This document shows positions 63,684-64,000 of a stretch of 64,000 bases of DNA, piece by piece. A program made the translations under genes and the position numbers. The stretch covers positions 388,253-452,252 of the forward strand of contig NZ_SJPV01000007.1 in NCBI RefSeq assembly GCF_007860135.1, written 5' to 3'. The notes below the pieces were generated by a model. That model had not been told where the DNA came from and searched no databases. It worked only from the letters and a program-made list of their open reading frames with translations. Source of the DNA: Novipirellula artificiosorum. Lineage in GTDB: Bacteria; Planctomycetota; Planctomycetia; Pirellulales; Pirellulaceae. The first letter of the stretch is position 1. Each line of letters starts with the position of its first letter.

Positions 63684-64000
63684 CCCTCCCGCTCGGAGGT
63701 GGTCCGGTTTTTAAGTTGTGACTAACACAGTGTTTAGGTATCCAACCACCCCTGCCCGCGTAGCGCTCGTTGTACCGCGCATCTCGGGTGGTGTCTAATA
63801 CATCTGCGGGGTAGGTGACGAGATTTCGCTCTGGACTTTCGACATACCGCTGCGAGTGATTGTTGCCTTGCGGTTCGCGCTGGTGCTGCGAACATGGGAA
63901 AGCCTGTTGCACGGAGGTGCGGTTCATGGGTGCGGTGGCTCTCGGACTCCTCGGTCAAAAAACCGGCTCATCCGACCGAAGCGCGCGGAACCCAGACTCA
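63684..64000. other. Repeat-like non-coding end of window
   Basis: No convincing gene. Short minus-strand frames (up to 63958) consist of translated repeat DNA. Confidence 0.4.

Noticed and set aside
63598..63958. Minus-strand frames at the window end
   Set aside because: Translate the 49-bp repeat and spacer; no domain or ribosome-binding site.

Overview
The window looks like chromosomal DNA from a marine Planctomycete of the Rhodopirellula/Pirellulaceae type. Evidence: an EF-Tu with an unusual switch I, a bacterial SET-domain protein, Cys-rich CCEPxPV secreted proteins, a membrane pyrophosphatase, a kinase-ATPase fusion, long intergenic spacers, and mostly monocistronic genes with TACAAT -10 boxes. 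This assignment is inferred from content only.

Layout. 1-5 kb: recG (cut by the window edge), a secreted M13 peptidase and a small conserved gene. 5-15 kb: a Ser/Thr kinase-AAA ATPase gene converging on rplK, with a disrupted architecture. A 1.46 kb block (kinase 3' end plus most of rplK) occurs twice as direct repeats 5,489 bp apart. Between the copies lie a broken RAYT-type transposase flanked by inverted repeats and three AT-richer genes for secreted proteins. The first of these has an 8-bp tandem repeat inside its signal-peptide codons that leaves it out of frame, so it looks phase-variable and is currently OFF. 14.5-19 kb: the classical translation/secretion cluster on the minus strand, tRNA-Thr, tRNA-Tyr, tRNA-Gly, tRNA-Thr, tuf, tRNA-Trp, secE, nusG, rplK. 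It ends at rplK, without rplA-rplJ-rplL-rpoBC.

19-36 kb: housekeeping and envelope genes. These are a methyltransferase, an LpxL-like acyltransferase, an M48 peptidase with LemA, an exported beta-carbonic anhydrase, GTP-dependent PEP carboxykinase, a UvrA-family protein, a Tat-type dienelactone hydrolase, aldose 1-epimerase, a Dus enzyme, and one polypeptide fusing all three AmmeMemoRadiSam components (radical SAM, AMMECR1, Memo).

36-46 kb: the most interesting accessory block. It is a divergent cluster of a coiled-coil protein, a C-terminally membrane-anchored small protein, a second helical protein (weakly TelA-like), a HEAT-like protein, an 85-aa helical protein, and a 1,307-aa membrane FtsK/EccC-like ATPase with three RecA-like modules, of which only the middle one has canonical Walker motifs. 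A SET-domain gene follows. The layout resembles a type VII secretion core but is not a recognised one.

46-64 kb: esterase, small membrane protein, UDP-sugar epimerase, thioredoxin-like protein, K+-dependent-type membrane pyrophosphatase with a large hydrophilic insertion, an RNase H-fold protein lacking its catalytic acids, glycogen branching enzyme, TraB/GumN-like protein, serine acetyltransferase, several small secreted or Cys-rich proteins, a lipoprotein, a Gfo/Idh/MocA oxidoreductase and a repeat-rich non-coding end.
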